A DNA stretch of 64,000 bases from Gigaspora rosea (taxonomy: Eukaryota; Glomeromycota; Glomeromycetes; Diversisporales; Gigasporaceae). Positions within the stretch are counted from its first letter, which is position 1. Every line of letters starts with the position of its first letter. Below are positions 1 through 12,479 of the stretch, one piece after another. The translations under genes were made by a program, and so were the position numbers. The stretch spans positions 97,810-161,809 of the forward strand of contig QKWP01001126.1 of the NCBI GenBank assembly GCA_003550325.1, written 5' to 3'. The notes beneath the pieces are model-generated. The model was not told the origin of the DNA, made no database searches, and worked only from the letters and a program-made list of their open reading frames with translations.

Positions 1-89
1 TATTGAAAATTTATATTTGCCAATTACTTAATTAAAATATTTTTTCACTAACATCACTATCACATTCATCGTATCTTGGTAATTTTTAG

Positions 90-1281
90 GTGCGGTGCAG
101 GTTCATGGTCATTTGATATGGCGACCACGTATGTACTGTATAATTTTACATAAAATGTGTTGTTTTTTCTCATTTCTTTAATTCTTATTACAAATTATTA
201 ATAATGATTAAATAATTATAATATTTATTATAGATATCCAAATATTGAAGTTTATGGATTAGATATATCTCCACTACAACCTACGCATATAAAACCTAAA
301 AATTTCACATTCATTAAAGCAAATGTCTTAGAAGGAATACCATCCAAAGATAATACTTTTGATTTTGTATATCAACGATTTATGTCTTATGCATATACCA
401 AAGATGAATGGTTAGATGCAATAAATGAGCTTGTTAGAGTTTTAAAACCAGGTGGATTTTTAGAGGTACCGTATACTTTATTTAAAATTTATTATTACTA
501 TTATTATTATTATTATTATTAAGTTTATAAATAAAATAGTAAATAATTATTATAACTTTCTTTTTCAATAAAGTTAATGGAACCTTCTCCTAGTCTTTTT
601 GATCTTGGTCCAATTTCTAAACGAATTTGGGGAGCTCGTATGTGTTTTAAAAACTTTTTTTAATATCTTTATAAAATTCTTCTACTTATGTTAATTTTTT
701 TATTTATTAAATTAATTTTATTATAAAAGAATCATCACTCGTAATACAACGAGGCGTTGACCTGGATGTATATCAAATATTAGATGAATATCTAGCAAAT
801 CAAGGTTTTCATTACTCTTTATATAATTCCTTATCTGTTATGATAGATAAAATTATCAAAAATAATTTATTAACATTTTATTTATTATATATTTTCTTAA
901 GGTCATTTAGAAAATATTAAAAAAGAATTAAAACAAATCTGTCATGGTGCGAATAATGATATCCAACTTAATAAAGTGGTATTGTATTAAATAAATTTTG
1001 CACTTGCTTTTTTTCATACTTTTATGATATCGAAACATTTTTTTTTTTAAAAAAAAAAAATAAAATTTTTTATCTTTATATGAAATAAACAGGGTATCAA
1101 TAATGTAGTTTCTATAATGGCTGGTATGAAAGCTCATACGACAAAAATATTACAAGTTTCTGATGATGAATTTGATGAATTACTTAAAGCAGCAGAAAAA
1201 GAATTATATGAGTCTAATTTTTATTATTATTTGATTCGTGTTTATGCAAGCAAAATTGAAATCAATGAAAATGAGACATAA
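90..1281 (+). CDS. SAM-dependent methyltransferase, class I, 5' end outside window
   Basis: Transfers a methyl group from S-adenosylmethionine to an unknown acceptor; probably soluble. Exons read from sequence: 90-128, 234-465, 574-637, 730-804, 902-978 and 1093-1281 (stop TAA 1279-1281). Junctions are GT-AG and keep one frame. Exon 90-128 gives CGAGSWSFDMAT, the glycine-rich SAM-binding motif I. The next exon gives YPNIEVYGLDISPLQP, where the acidic Asp follows strand beta 2, then DNTFDFVYQRF and LVRVLKPGGFLE, the post-I and motif III regions. The C-terminal part (GINNVVSIMAGMKAH, then an acidic tail) matches the layout of Glomeromycotina methyltransferases known to me. The start codon and first beta strand lie upstream of base 1. 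No frameshift or internal stop was found in the visible part. The substrate cannot be named. Confidence 0.88.
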
Positions 1282-1812
1282 TAATAAAGTCTAACAAATG
1301 ATTGGACATTAATAATTTTACTTTCAAAAAACTAATTCATGCATTTATTATTACATATTTATTTGTTTTAAAATGTAAAAAAAAAAAATTCTAATTTGAA
1401 TTATTCTAATATTTAAGCATAAAATTTATATGAATTTCGTTAATAGAAACTACCCATTTTTAGTTAAAATTTTGTATAAATCAATTTTAAGTAATAATCT
1501 ACATCTAGTGACACATTGTGATAGTAATCAACTAAAATTGTTTAGTTATCTAGTCAGTACTGTACGTAGTTGGTTGATTTGTCATTTAATTTATAAAGGT
1601 TTAACAATGATAAAAATTGATGTTTTATTGTTATCATTATTTCGGAATATTTCGGATATTTCTCATATTTAAAATTTCTGTTCTATTTCGATTAATAAAG
1701 TTTAGTCGAATAACCAACTTGTTGACTAAAACTTAGTCGATTCCTATTATTAGAACACATAAATTTTCAAAGTCCATTTTGTGAATTTTTTTATCATATA
1801 ATTAGCTTTTAT
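1282..1812. other. AT-rich intergenic, no supported gene
   Basis: This is the 3' flank of the methyltransferase gene. An 80-codon open frame at 1430-1672 has no recognisable domain and no splice context, so I treat it as chance. Confidence 0.6.
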
Positions 1813-2266
1813 GATATGAGGCCTTTGCAGTAAAAAAGAGTCCAAACTTCTCAAAAATCAAAAAATTAATTTATTCAAGATTCAAATAAATTTTTAAATT
1901 AAATATTTATAATATTTATAAAAAATTTCTTAAATTATACAGTATATATACACCTATACTAATTTATTAATTGATGAATTTGTGTAATATATAAATTATA
2001 AATAAAAAATTAGTATAGTTTAACAGTTAAGGTTTGTAGGTTACATTTTTTCAATTATAATTTGAAAATTGGTTTGCATAATAAAAAATTAGGATATTTA
2101 AAAAACTTTTTAGAAAACTCATATATCATAAGATTACCTAATACGGTATAACTAACCAATCATATTACAAAATTTTTGATGTACTCAGATCAATCTAAAA
2201 ATAAATATAATTATCTCAAAATTATATATTTTTAAGCTTAGCTCTTTTTACTGCAAAGGCTTTATA
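1813..2266. mobile_element. MITE-like element with TATRARGCCTTTGCAG ends
   Basis: The left end at 1821-1840 reads GCCTTTGCAGTAAAAA and the right end at 2241-2260 is its reverse complement, with one indel in an A run. The outer bases on both sides are TA, which suggests a TA target site (mariner-like). The interior is AT-rich with no coding capacity, so it is non-autonomous. Confidence 0.7.
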
Positions 2267-3011
2267 TATAGCAACCTTTTTTTATTTACAGTATTTCAAA
2301 TTTTAAAAAAATATAAAAATAGGCTATTTCTATAAATAGCTAAATTTATTGTTTTCCAAGTTCTTTTAGATTTTAACTCGCAGTTATCTTTTTTTTACTA
2401 AACCAAAAAATTTTTATAGTTTTATAAACAATTATAGTCTATATTTAATTATATAAAATTGTATAAAAAATGTGAATAATAATATAATTCAAAATTATAT
2501 ATAAGTTTATTCTTAATTATTATATACAGTATTAACTTGGGCTTATATTAGTTAATATATTTTTTATAAAATTTATATAAATAAAAGTTTTTATATAAAT
2601 ATAAAAGTTATAAATATATATTTATTCTTTATTGATTAAATTCTGTAACTCTAGTCACACCAATTTGTTCTGAAATATCCATATAATGTTGAAGTTGTAT
2701 AGAGGAATACAAGCTAGTATTAATTAGTACAAACCTATAATAAGATTGTCAGAATTATATAAATATAAAAAACTAGAAAATCTAAAATCTGCTTGGCAAA
2801 ACCCAAATAGTAAAATAGTAGTAGTTTATGATTATCTACAACATAATTGGTTTCAAGTATTCTCAAGCATTTTCTCAATAAATTTAATAAAGTATCTGAT
2901 CTGTCTATTAAATAAAACTGTTCAAATAAATTTATTATTGAATTTATTAAAAAAAATACTTTTTAATTATACTTATAAATAATTATTAATTTTTTTAAGA
3001 TTATTACATAT
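2267..3011. other. AT-rich intergenic with one weak ORF
   Basis: An open frame at 2746-2982 (start of peptide SELYKYKKLENLKSAW) has a hydrophilic first half with fairly normal amino-acid use, then turns into AT-driven Ile/Leu/Asn. It could be the remnant of a repeat-encoded protein. I recognise no domain and do not call a gene. Confidence 0.35.
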
Positions 3012-3681
3012 TATCTCTTAAACTGTCCAGCGGCCAAATATGGCTGCTAGAATGTATTTTTTTCATATTTTTTACAATAACTTGAAATTTTATTAAGCAT
3101 ATGTCCCCTATTTCTAAGCTAAAATAAAACTTTGAGATATTTTTAATTATTATTAAGTAAAATTTTTGCTTTAACTTTAATAGTATTAAAGATATTTACT
3201 TTAAAATATTGCCAATTCTAAAATTTTATTATAAAATTTTCAAATTATTTTTTATTAATTTTTAAATTTTTATATGTTCCCGTCTATAAAAAATTTTTGC
3301 TATTATAAAAAGTTAAAATTTTATTTATAAAATTATAAAAATTTCAATAATTAAAGTTATTTTTTAAACCAAATTCTACAATTTATATCAAAATTATATG
3401 GGACTTATGCTTAGAATTTTAAAAAGTTTGTCAATGAATAAAAATAAAATTTTGTATTTTTTTTAAAAAAATTTGATTTTTAAAAGTTTGCTATATAGAC
3501 AGCTTGATTTTTTTTCTTATAATTAAAAATAAATATTACTATTTTATAATCCTTATTTTTAAATATTAATATATAAAATTTTTTAAAATATTTTAAATTT
3601 TAATAAAAATAGATCAGAAACAACTATTTTAACATTTTAGCGACCAAATATGTCCGCTAACTGCTGACGGTTTAAGGGATA
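3012..3681. mobile_element. MITE with TATCYCTTAAAC ends, copy 1
   Basis: The left end TATCTCTTAAACTG (3012) pairs with the reverse complement of the right end (TATCCCTTAAACCG, ending 3681). Pairing continues through the CCAAATATGGC-type segment just inside. The length is about 670 bp with a non-coding AT-rich body. The phrase ATATGTTCCCGTCTATAAAA inside it (about 3272) recurs in the partial copy at the right edge of the window. Confidence 0.72.
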
Positions 3682-3861
3682 CAAAAATAAATATTATAAA
3701 ATATGCACTATATTCAGGTTCTTCCTTGTCCATCATGTTCAGTTTTCTAATATACAGTACAAATTACTTTATAAAATTTTTATAAAAATTTTTACAAGCC
3801 AAACTTGTGTTTTCAAATTATTTTCATTATATTTAAAAGGACTCCAAACAATTTATATAAG

Positions 3862-4030
3862 GTTATATTTGAAAAATTGCTAATCAAGATCCTTTTTTAA
3901 AAAAGGTTATATTTGAAAAGTAGGTATTGAATAAAAGGTTATATTTGAAAACAGTTAATAGGCAAAAAAGGTATATTTAAAAGAATGCTAATAATTTTTA
4001 TAAATCTTATATTTGAAATGTGCTAATGAA
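3862..4030. repeat. Five imperfect repeats of AAGGTTATATTTGAAAA
   Basis: Copies begin near 3862, 3902, 3935, 3966 and 4006, with a spacing of about 30-40 bases. Each is followed by a short variable stretch often ending in GCTAAT. No function is evident. Confidence 0.7.
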
Positions 4031-4248
4031 AAATCTGGGTAATAAATTCAAAAATTGAGAAAAAACAAAAATTGAAAAAAATGCAAAAATTGCAATAAAT
4101 AGTATAAACCAGTTTTTTTTAAGTTTTTTTTTATATTTTATAGAATATATATTTGTGGTATATAGCTGATTATGGATCAAATGGGCTTAAGAAAATTTTT
4201 TATTTTTTATTATTTTTTTTTTTTTAGAAAATGTAACTCTTTTTTTTT

Positions 4249-5073
4249 NNNNNNNNNNNNNNNNNNNNNNNNNNNNNNNNNNNNNNNNNNNNNNNNNNNN
4301 NNNNNNNNNNNNNNNNNNNNNNNNNNNNNNNNNNNNNNNNNNNNNNNNNNNNNNNNNNNNNNNNNNNNNNNNNNNNNNNNNNNNNNNNNNNNNNNNNNNN
4401 NNNNNNNNNNNNNNNNNNNNNNNNNNNNNNNNNNNNNNNNNNNNNNNNNNNNNNNNNNNNNNNNNNNNNNNNNNNNNNNNNNNNNNNNNNNNNNNNNNNN
4501 NNNNNNNNNNNNNNNNNNNNNNNNNNNNNNNNNNNNNNNNNNNNNNNNNNNNNNNNNNNNNNNNNNNNNNNNNNNNNNNNNNNNNNNNNNNNNNNNNNNN
4601 NNNNNNNNNNNNNNNNNNNNNNNNNNNNNNNNNNNNNNNNNNNNNNNNNNNNNNNNNNNNNNNNNNNNNNNNNNNNNNNNNNNNNNNNNNNNNNNNNNNN
4701 NNNNNNNNNNNNNNNNNNNNNNNNNNNNNNNNNNNNNNNNNNNNNNNNNNNNNNNNNNNNNNNNNNNNNNNNNNNNNNNNNNNNNNNNNNNNNNNNNNNN
4801 NNNNNNNNNNNNNNNNNNNNNNNNNNNNNNNNNNNNNNNNNNNNNNNNNNNNNNNNNNNNNNNNNNNNNNNNNNNNNNNNNNNNNNNNNNNNNNNNNNNN
4901 NNNNNNNNNNNNNNNNNNNNNNNNNNNNNNNNNNNNNNNNNNNNNNNNNNNNNNNNNNNNNNNNNNNNNNNNNNNNNNNNNNNNNNNNNNNNNNNNNNNN
5001 NNNNNNNNNNNNNNNNNNNNNNNNNNNNNNNNNNNNNNNNNNNNNNNNNNNNNNNNNNNNNNNNNNNNNNNNN
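4249..5073. other. Assembly gap (825 N)
   Basis: Run of N. Flanks are a T run on the left and a tandem repeat on the right, so the gap probably hides repeat copies. Confidence 0.99.
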
Positions 5074-5395
5074 GTTAGATGCGCCTTGACGAGCTCTACA
5101 ACTTTCAATTAGTGGACATGTATCGTTAACTTAGTATGAAAAAAGTTTAAATGGAAGCACGCCACATTTCGCCTTTAGTGATTTTTATATGTAATCTGCG
5201 TCATGGGATTTTATATAGTCGGCCAATCGTTTTTCGACGATATCTCGCCATCCACTGGGCCGAATTGGATGATCTAACCACCGTTAGATGCGTCTCGACG
5301 AGCTCTACAACTTTTAATTAGTTGACATGTATCGTTAACATAGTAAGAAAAAAACTTTTATATGGAAGAACGCCACATTTCGCCACTCTCCAAAA
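5074..5395. repeat. Tandem repeat, period about 209 bp
   Basis: The block starting GTTAGATGCG at 5074 recurs at 5283 with few changes: the GAGCTCTACAACTTT segment, ACATGTATCGTTAAC and CGCCACATTTCGCC all repeat. The sequence is less AT-rich than its neighbours. The N gap adjoining the first copy may contain further units. Confidence 0.8.
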
Positions 5396-5410
5396 ATTTT
5401 TTTTAAAATC

Positions 5411-5492
5411 GACCAATCAGAATCGTCTTACGTGGGGGGAGGGGGGGTACCCTCATAGTAAATGGATATTACGTAATATCTGTCACGGCCCT
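5411..5492. mobile_element. Half copy of the G-run foldback element
   Basis: The order of CCAATCA, a G-rich run, ATATTACGTAATATCTGT and a GGCCCT end matches the right half of the complete element at 40845-41006. No matching left end is visible upstream, so this is a truncated copy. Confidence 0.6.
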
Positions 5493-6054
5493 AACCAAAA
5501 AAGAATTTACTATAATGCACAAATATAAGCTTATATAGATTATTCGGGTTCTTATTTAAGAAAAAAGTTTTTCAGATTGTACCAAAATAAAATATTTAAA
5601 AGCATAAGTAACCCAAAATTAAAGTTTAGGGCTATGGGAATATTAGAAGTTTTTAATATATTTAAACATTTATAGTACAGTAATAAATTAGATCTATTAA
5701 ATATAAGTTGTTTTTTTTTGACTTATATATACATCAAGTATTCATTCAAAGGACGTATAGAATAGCAAAAGTAAATGTTTGTATTTCCAATATTCAGTAA
5801 AGAAATAAAATTTGAAAAAAAGAAATCACAATATTTTTTATTTATTTATTTTTTTACTTTTTTTTTTTTTTTATAATCTGCTTGATTGCAGGACACTTAG
5901 TAGTATACAAATCTTTATTAATTCATATTAATCAATGAGGCCTTTCTTAATTGTAAGGTCCTCTACATATAAAGCATCTACATTCATTATTACTATTATA
6001 GTAATGTAGCTATTCTAATTGTTTGCAAATGGATTAACTAGTATTGTTCTAATT
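5493..6054. other. Intergenic, nothing recognised
   Basis: AT-rich sequence with a T run near 5860-5872. No gene, RNA or paired repeat was found. Confidence 0.6.
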
Positions 6055-6206
6055 TCTCTATAAGTGCACACCCTCTTTAAATGCACACTTAAATTTGGGC
6101 CCAAATATATAGATGACCTCCATAAATGCACTTTTTCTTATTGTTCTCTAAATGCACATCATGAAAGTTTAGTCTCAAGAGCATGCACTTAGGGTTGGTT
6201 CTCTAT
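6055..6206. mobile_element. MITE, truncated copy of tandem pair
   Basis: Nearly identical to 6210-6385 but lacking the first 20-odd bases of the left end. It ends TGCACTTAGGGTTGG-TTCTCTATA. It shares the AAATTTGGGCCCAAATATAT block and the repeated TRAATGCAC words with its neighbour. Confidence 0.8.
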
Positions 6207-6209
6207 ATA

Positions 6210-6385
6210 TACAGAGAACCTCCCTAAGTGCACCCTCTATAAGTGCACACCCTTTCTAAATGCAACTTAAATTTGGGCCCAAATATATAAATGACCTCCA
6301 TAAAATGCACTTTTCTTATTGTTCTCTAAATGCACATCATGAAAGTTTAGTCCCAAGAACATGCACTTAGGGAGGGTTCTCTGTA
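6210..6385. mobile_element. MITE with TACAGAGAACCTCCCTAAGT ends
   Basis: The left end at 6210 and right end at 6385 are inverted copies over about 22 bases (CAGAGAACCTCCCTAAGTGC). The terminal TACAG and CTGTA suit a pogo/mariner-like element in a TA site. It lies 4 bp from a truncated sister copy in the same orientation. Confidence 0.82.
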
Positions 6386-7177
6386 TTATATTAATCAATC
6401 AGAATTAGATAAAGTGATCACACCATACATGGATAGGGGTGGCTACTAAGTAAAAATATCACATTATAAATGGCATAGTCCTAAGGCCACGCAAAATTAA
6501 ATTTCATTTTACATTATCTGCTGACTCAAATTTTTCAAAATCCTAATTATTTTTCATCATGATTCTTTTAAAACAAGCATATAATTAAAAAAATTATATA
6601 AGATGGATAGCACAAATGTGCCATCTGTCGCACTAGTAAATAAATAAATGACCTTTTATACTTATATTGGTACAGATAAATAAAACTAAATAAGATAATA
6701 AGTATTAGCAACCTTAAATGGCATAAAAAATTTTTTACCAAGTAAAAATAAATCAAAAATGTCAAATTATTAAGTGATCTATGTACTGTAAAATAGTTTT
6801 CCTTGATTTTCTTCATTACATTTATAATGTATCAGCCCTTCGCACATGCATTTTGGTGAAAGCTCTCCCTCTGACGCACCTAATAGATCATTTTTTGAGT
6901 CAAGAAATTGTTAACCTGAGAAGAATAAAATGAAAGTAGTCAAAATAATTGCACATATTCAAGGGAGTGGTAATCTATAATGGGAAGTTCATTTTTTACA
7001 TTTCTCACACCATTTGATTCGTAAAAACCTCAGCAACAATTTGGTCTTAAGAAACAGTACGTATTGTTTTAAGGTTTTAGGCAAAATTTTTAAAAATGCA
7101 ATTTCGTCAATTTATGTAATTTGTAAAGATCTTATGATAAAAGTTTAGATGTGACAAATCATGTGACTATTATCTAA
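6386..7177. other. Intergenic; lone transposon end at 6484
   Basis: At about 6484 AAGGCCACGCAAAATT resembles the terminal inverted repeat of the 16296-19765 element. No partner end is found nearby. The 82-codon frame on the minus strand at 6568-6816 is AT-driven and not a gene. Confidence 0.5.
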
Positions 7178-7324
7178 TACTGTACCATTCCGAAATTAAA
7201 TTTTTAATTTCAGATTAGCGGAAATTGTAATGAGATTTTTGACCAAATTACTCCTGCTAATCTAAGGTTAATAAAAAAAATTGGGTTAGAGGGGGTGGTG
7301 CTTAATTTCGGAATGGTACGGTAA
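7178..7324. mobile_element. MITE with TACYGTACCATTCCGAAATT ends
   Basis: Inverted ends of 22 bases differ by one base. The 147-bp body has no coding capacity. A G run (7290-7297) lies near the right end. Confidence 0.85.
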
Positions 7325-8033
7325 TACTTAATAATTTGTAGTATAATAAAATCAAACACTCAAACACTTGATCGGTAAAAATTCAAAAGCGGCACATGTT
7401 GGTTCCGAATTGACGGGGATCAATAAACGGCACAACATAATAAACTATTTAGCTTTTGTTTACTTTTAAATGCTGAAATATAACTTAAAACTAACATTTT
7501 GCAATATTGTGCAGTTTTCAAAGATAATTCGTTTTATTTATTTATTGTTGTTGGAGCCGGTGAGAAAATTTGAAATTTGCCTTTTGTCAAAAAATTAGTT
7601 AATCATCCAAAAAAATATCGCCTATGCGTGTCCTGAAATAACTCACACCAACCTTTTATATAACTTAATGGCTTCTCTAACGTTTGAATTTAAAACACTG
7701 AGTTTTTCAAAATTAACAAATAAGATGCGTATTTCGAAAAAAGTAGGATTTTTTAAATACCGTTTTTACTATGTTGAATTATAAATTGGAAAAATAAAAT
7801 AAGACTCTCTGGCTTTAATTTTGAAACCCCTAACTATTGCTAATTTGAGCTTTATTCAAACGTTACTTTAAAGAACTTTTTTTATAAACAAGAAATTTAA
7901 TTCATTTATAAAAAATTGTTAAAATCCATATTACAAGTTAATAACATAGAATTGGTTCATAATTTCATAATATATATATATATATATATTTATATATTTA
8001 TCAAGCAAATAAATTTCTTCCCAAAAAACAAAA
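7325..8033. other. Intergenic 3' of the BTB-TLDc gene
   Basis: AT-rich, with a TA dinucleotide run near 7970-7988. No gene or paired repeat recognised. Confidence 0.6.
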
Positions 8034-9706
8034 TTAATCTGTAATTTTCCTCACGGTAAAAGTTTCTAACTCATTAATGACAAACTTATTAGTATTTAAA
8101 ATCTTTTCTTCATAATTGCATTGTCTACAAGTTCCATTTTTACCATTTAATATCAAATCACCATTTCCAAAATTCATCCAGGATCCCTTGTCGTTAAAAA
8201 TTGCGCGTGAAGGTTTTTTAACACGGCTGAGTATATGTGTATCAGAATCTTTTTCATCTTCATAACAAAAAATAAAACTATAAATTTACATTTATAGAAA
8301 AATAAATATATGTATATTACTGTATATATACAATTTATAAAATCAATAAATGAATAATTCACCCATCATTAGTCCATTCCCACTGCGTATTACAATAAAA
8401 ACTTTCATTCTGTTGATAGTTTACCAAACCTAGAGGATGATATCCACCAATTATCTTTCCTGAATCAGAAACCTTAACTAAGACAAGAATTGCTCTATCA
8501 CAATTATTAATGATAAATTTATTATAATCAAACCCGTCACATGTTGCTCGGTAGGTAAGTGTAAATTTGTAAAAAGGCTTTCTAGAAAACGTAATCCTTT
8601 TTTCGATCCAGTTGGTGATATGTTTAGCTTTATCCCCTTTAATTATAACAGAATCAATATCAATTGATCTACGTGAAGGCAATTTTGAAATTTTGCAACT
8701 TAGATTTACCATAAAATAAGCCATTAAATCTTCATAAAGATTTTCTGGTAGTACTTTTTTATATGGCCTAACATAGTGATAAAAATTTTCTCTGGATATT
8801 TCATGAAATCGAATATATTGGATGAATGGTTCCAGAAACTTCTTGAATAGCGCAAAATCATTTTCATCCCAATTATTAACGTTTGCATCTTTAGATTTTC
8901 CTTTATAAGAAATAGATTGTGTAGTTCCCCATTTTATTAAATATTTCCAAATATCAATTTCTTCAATATCCATATCATCTTTTTTAATGAGTGTCAAAAA
9001 AATATCCTTGTCCAAAATTGGAAATTCTTTTGATTCAAAGAATGGTTTTGATCATCACAAATAAGTTTCATAATATAGTCTTGTATTCTCTTACAACCTT
9101 TGAATTTAAAGACTGTGTGCAATACTATAACATAATTGTTTTGCAACCAGGATGATTCATTTTTAATAAGCTAAAATAATAGACATCTTTTAATATTTAA
9201 TTACGTATAATAAGACAATACTTTAATTTTGAATACGAAAAAGTAGTCTTACATGCATTTGGATATGATCTACTAATTTATCAAGAATTAATTCTTCAAA
9301 TGTTATAAGAAGTGCGAGAACGTCGAAACCTGATTGATTGGTCAAGTCAAGAACTCCGGTATAAATATATCTTTAAATTTAAAGTAAAAAAAAAAAAGAG
9401 TAAGAATTATAGGAATCCATAAATTAATCTTATTAATCTAGCATACCGCAGGATCAAAAGAAATATAGCTGGAGAGATATTTGGTTTTTTAAAGATGATA
9501 AACCCATTTGTGTCGTTTATCCAATTATTAGAGTTAGATAAAGCTGTTTTAAAATAAGGTGACCTAGCACGTATAATATTCGAATGCACTTTGAATTCTT
9601 TAAAATTCGATTTATCTCCAGAGTGAATAATAATATCATAATCATCTGATTCAAGAAGTTGAGAAAAATCTTTTGAAAGATCTTCGAAGAAATTTGTTAT
9701 AAACAT
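8034..9706 (-). CDS. BTB-BACK-TLDc domain protein, one frameshift
   Basis: Likely a substrate adaptor for a cullin-3 ubiquitin ligase; this is known for BTB-BACK proteins and inferred here. Exons in reading order: 9706-9447, 9370-9253, 9170-8363 and 8277-8034 (stop 8036-8034). ATG at 9706-9704 opens MFITNFFEDLSKDFSQLL, then the BTB core DYDIIIHSGDKSNFKEFKVH and SPYFKTAL. Exon 2 gives YIYTGVLDLTNQSGFDVLAL, ending the BTB fold. Exon 3 starts LIKNESSWLQNNYVIVLHTV and carries BACK (IDIWKYLIKWG). TLDc follows, with RATCDGFDYNKF, IIGGYHPLG and WEWTNDG, and closes in exon 4 with ILSRVKKPSRAIFNDKG. In exon 3 near 9045-9051 the frame shifts by one base between KLICDD and SKPFFESKEF. The whole would be about 476 residues, normal for the family. 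The shift is either a sequencing error or makes this a young pseudogene. Confidence 0.85.
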
Positions 9707-9960
9707 GACTACAACTTGAAGAAAGAAAAAATTAGAGCGGAAGATAAGTTTATAAAGATTTATTAACGGTGTTTATTTTGTTGGTTTGTATTCGCTTCGT
9801 GGTTATGCACTGTATTAAGTTTTTCCTGTCTATGGTTTGCGGTACGTTGATCTTTTTTGGACAATGGATTGTTAAAAGAATTCCTTGTAATTTTACATAT
9901 TATATATAGTGTGATTGGTGACGCAAAACGTCACTCATCTTATTTAATTTTTAATGAGTT
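9707..9960. other. Upstream region of the BTB-TLDc gene
   Basis: Candidate promoter side of the minus-strand gene. No clear TATA box or other factor site could be assigned. Confidence 0.4.
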
Positions 9961-9964
9961 AAAC

Positions 9965-10345
9965 TGAAAAATTCTATCACGGAACTTACTCGCCAATGCG
10001 ATACAACTGTGGTTAGGGTTGAGTTAATTTGTATTGGAATTAATCATAGAATAATCGTGATTTTTACCATGAGTTACCATAAAAAATTCTGTTACAGAAC
10101 TTACTCGCCATTCCAGATTAAAATACGTGGTTAATTTGTATTAGATTTATCGCGATTTTATCGTTCACTATTATAGTGACATATAGTATGTAGTTAGTTT
10201 GTATTATTGGAATTATCGTGATTCTGTGAAAATTTTTCATTGACACATAATATATAGTTAAGGTTGAATTGGTTAGCTTTGGAATTATTTCTATCATAGG
10301 TTACTGTAAAAAAATTCTGTTACCAAACTTACTAATTCGATAATA
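9965..10345. repeat. Imperfect tandem repeat around AAATTCTRTTACAGAACTTAC
   Basis: Three copies start near 9968, 10081 and 10310. Each has an AAATTCTGTTAC-type word followed by an AACTTACT word and a TTAATTTGTATTRGA-type stretch. They are diverged and non-coding. Confidence 0.65.
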
Positions 10346-11270
10346 CACAGTATATGGTTCATTAATGAATGCTACAATATCAAAGATACGTGAGCATGCA
10401 TAACGCGTGAAAGTGATTTTTTAAAAATCAAATGGATGACAACTGAATTACATTTTCAGTACCCATCTTCGTTCTATAGTCGGATAATAATTAATGTAGA
10501 CACTTCGTCACCTCACGATATTATCTCGCAGAAGACTGTGAATGTCATAGTTAAAGCGTAACTCTGATAGTTTCTGTACCCTTGTATTAATTCTCATATC
10601 AGCTACGAACACGGTGCGACATTAATCATTTAAACTGTTGAAATATAAATTAGCGTTTAGATTTAACAATCCTTTGTAATAAATAAACTATAACTTTTTA
10701 ATAAAAATAATATCACTATTCCAAAAATTATCGATTATAATTTTATTATCATATGAATTTTACACACTTGGATCACATTTTTAGCATGATTAATTGAATG
10801 CGAATTACGTAATCTGCGTATCGGGTTTATAGCGGCTTTAACCCTATTATAGTATATTAATATCTTGAGAAAAAAGGCTAGTAGTCAAAAATCTTTGATA
10901 CGTATGCTCCATCTAATATCGTTGATTACAAGAATAGTGAACTCAGTAATATTTTCGTGATCATCACATCACATAATTAAAACTCGGCCTGGGTTAGGGT
11001 TAAGTGTTAGGGTCAGGTGATGATATAATTTAGGCCAATTTGTTAGTGCTTGTGCTAGTAAAAATGACGTAATTGAGTGATTTCACATGATGGATATACT
11101 GTTCTTGAAGTGTTCCAAAAGTTTAAATCTAACATAATAAAATAGTTATAGATGAAAACGCTTTCAGTTACTTTCACTCTACAGTGTCGAAGACGCTGGG
11201 CGTGTGATATGAATGAACAACCAATCACACACCCAAACAAAAACTCAGACACACGGGACCTCGTAACAAG
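10346..11270. other. Intergenic, no gene recognised
   Basis: Contains a short TTAGGG-like stretch at about 10992-11016. The minus-strand frame at 11055-11252 has no family features. Confidence 0.5.
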
Positions 11271-12060
11271 TTTGATAAAAGAGAGGCGGTTTGATTTGGC
11301 AAGGTAAGGCTTATCTGGCTTGTTGCGGGAAGCAGGACAACACGGGAATAAAGAAAATTTCTAGACTCGAAGGGTACGCGAGTTTTTATTTATCATCTTT
11401 CCCACTTTACACATATGCACATGAACCACCTTACAAGAACAATTTCTACCTCTATTTATAAAACTTACAACAAAAGAAACAAAAAGAAGAAATTCGAAAG
11501 ACAAGACGAAAAGAACATCACGCCATTTTCTTCCACCTTTTCAATTAACTACCGATTTAGCTACTTTCTATCATGAGCGTATGCATTTAATTTCACTGCT
11601 TTTAATTTTCATCGTGAAAAGATGGCACGGCCTCACGCTATACCCGATTTGGTCTTGCAGGTGAATCAATTTTAAAATCACAATTAAATGATTTTTCCCA
11701 TTTTTGGCATACTTCTATGACGGGACCAAGTCTTTAAACAAAGGGCTGATTATTCTCTTGATGCCTTCTTTAAATTGTTCCAGATCTTGATCTGATCCTT
11801 GATCCTTCTTCGATCTTCTTTTCTTCACGATTTAACGGCAAAGCATTTATCCAGGGCGAGGCTTGCGGTGTGGGCTTGAGTATGGGACCGTGGGAACTCT
11901 TCTTAGTACCAGGTGCGGGAAAGTTTTTTTTTAGACGGCGCAGCTATATGGATCACGTGTGTCACGGGACTTCGAGCTACGGGGTCACAGCGGCTCTTTC
12001 GGATATCTACGCCATCAAAATTCACCCCACGTGATCAGTACCAAAATTCTTTCAAGTTCG
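11271..12060. other. Less AT-rich block of probable retroelement origin
   Basis: Base composition is clearly less AT-rich than the surroundings, with phrases such as TACGGGGTCACAGCGG and CGCGAGTTTTTATTTATC. The composition hints at LTR or other retroelement debris, but no matching ends, primer-binding site or coding domain can be shown. Confidence 0.3.
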
Positions 12061-12479
12061 TTTATGTTAGGTTAGGGTTAGGATGAGTGCTCAGTTAGGG
12101 TTTGGGTTTAGGTTTTTGTATAGTAAAATCGCTCAAGGAAAACTTTTTTTAGTTAAATACAGTGGTTTCTTATGCAAACTTTTGAGAAATAAGCTTTTTT
12201 GATAAAAGAGACGTTCCTGATCGTGTTACGTTACACCAAATTATGATCTTTTATTGTCCAATAATCACGTGGGGGATTTTTGATGGGGATTCTCGTGCAA
12301 TGTGATCGTTACGAGATTTCGATCCGTTCCTAACAACAGTATAATTTGGTATGGTCCAATAAACGGTAGGCATATTTTGTCTTCGTGGGAATGCTGATTA
12401 TTACTGAATATTTTTGCATAGTGAATATAAACGTTCTATCGAAGCGAAAAATTGTTTTTTTTGTTGTGATAATTATTAG
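12061..12479. other. Region upstream of the 12480 gene tail
   Basis: Contains TTAGGTTAGGGTTAGG-like words at 12066-12118. The missing 5' exons of the following gene may lie here or may have been removed. No exon could be read. Confidence 0.4.

Noticed and set aside
4172-5108. Long open frames on both strands across 4172-5108
   Set aside because: They are made of N bases from the assembly gap.
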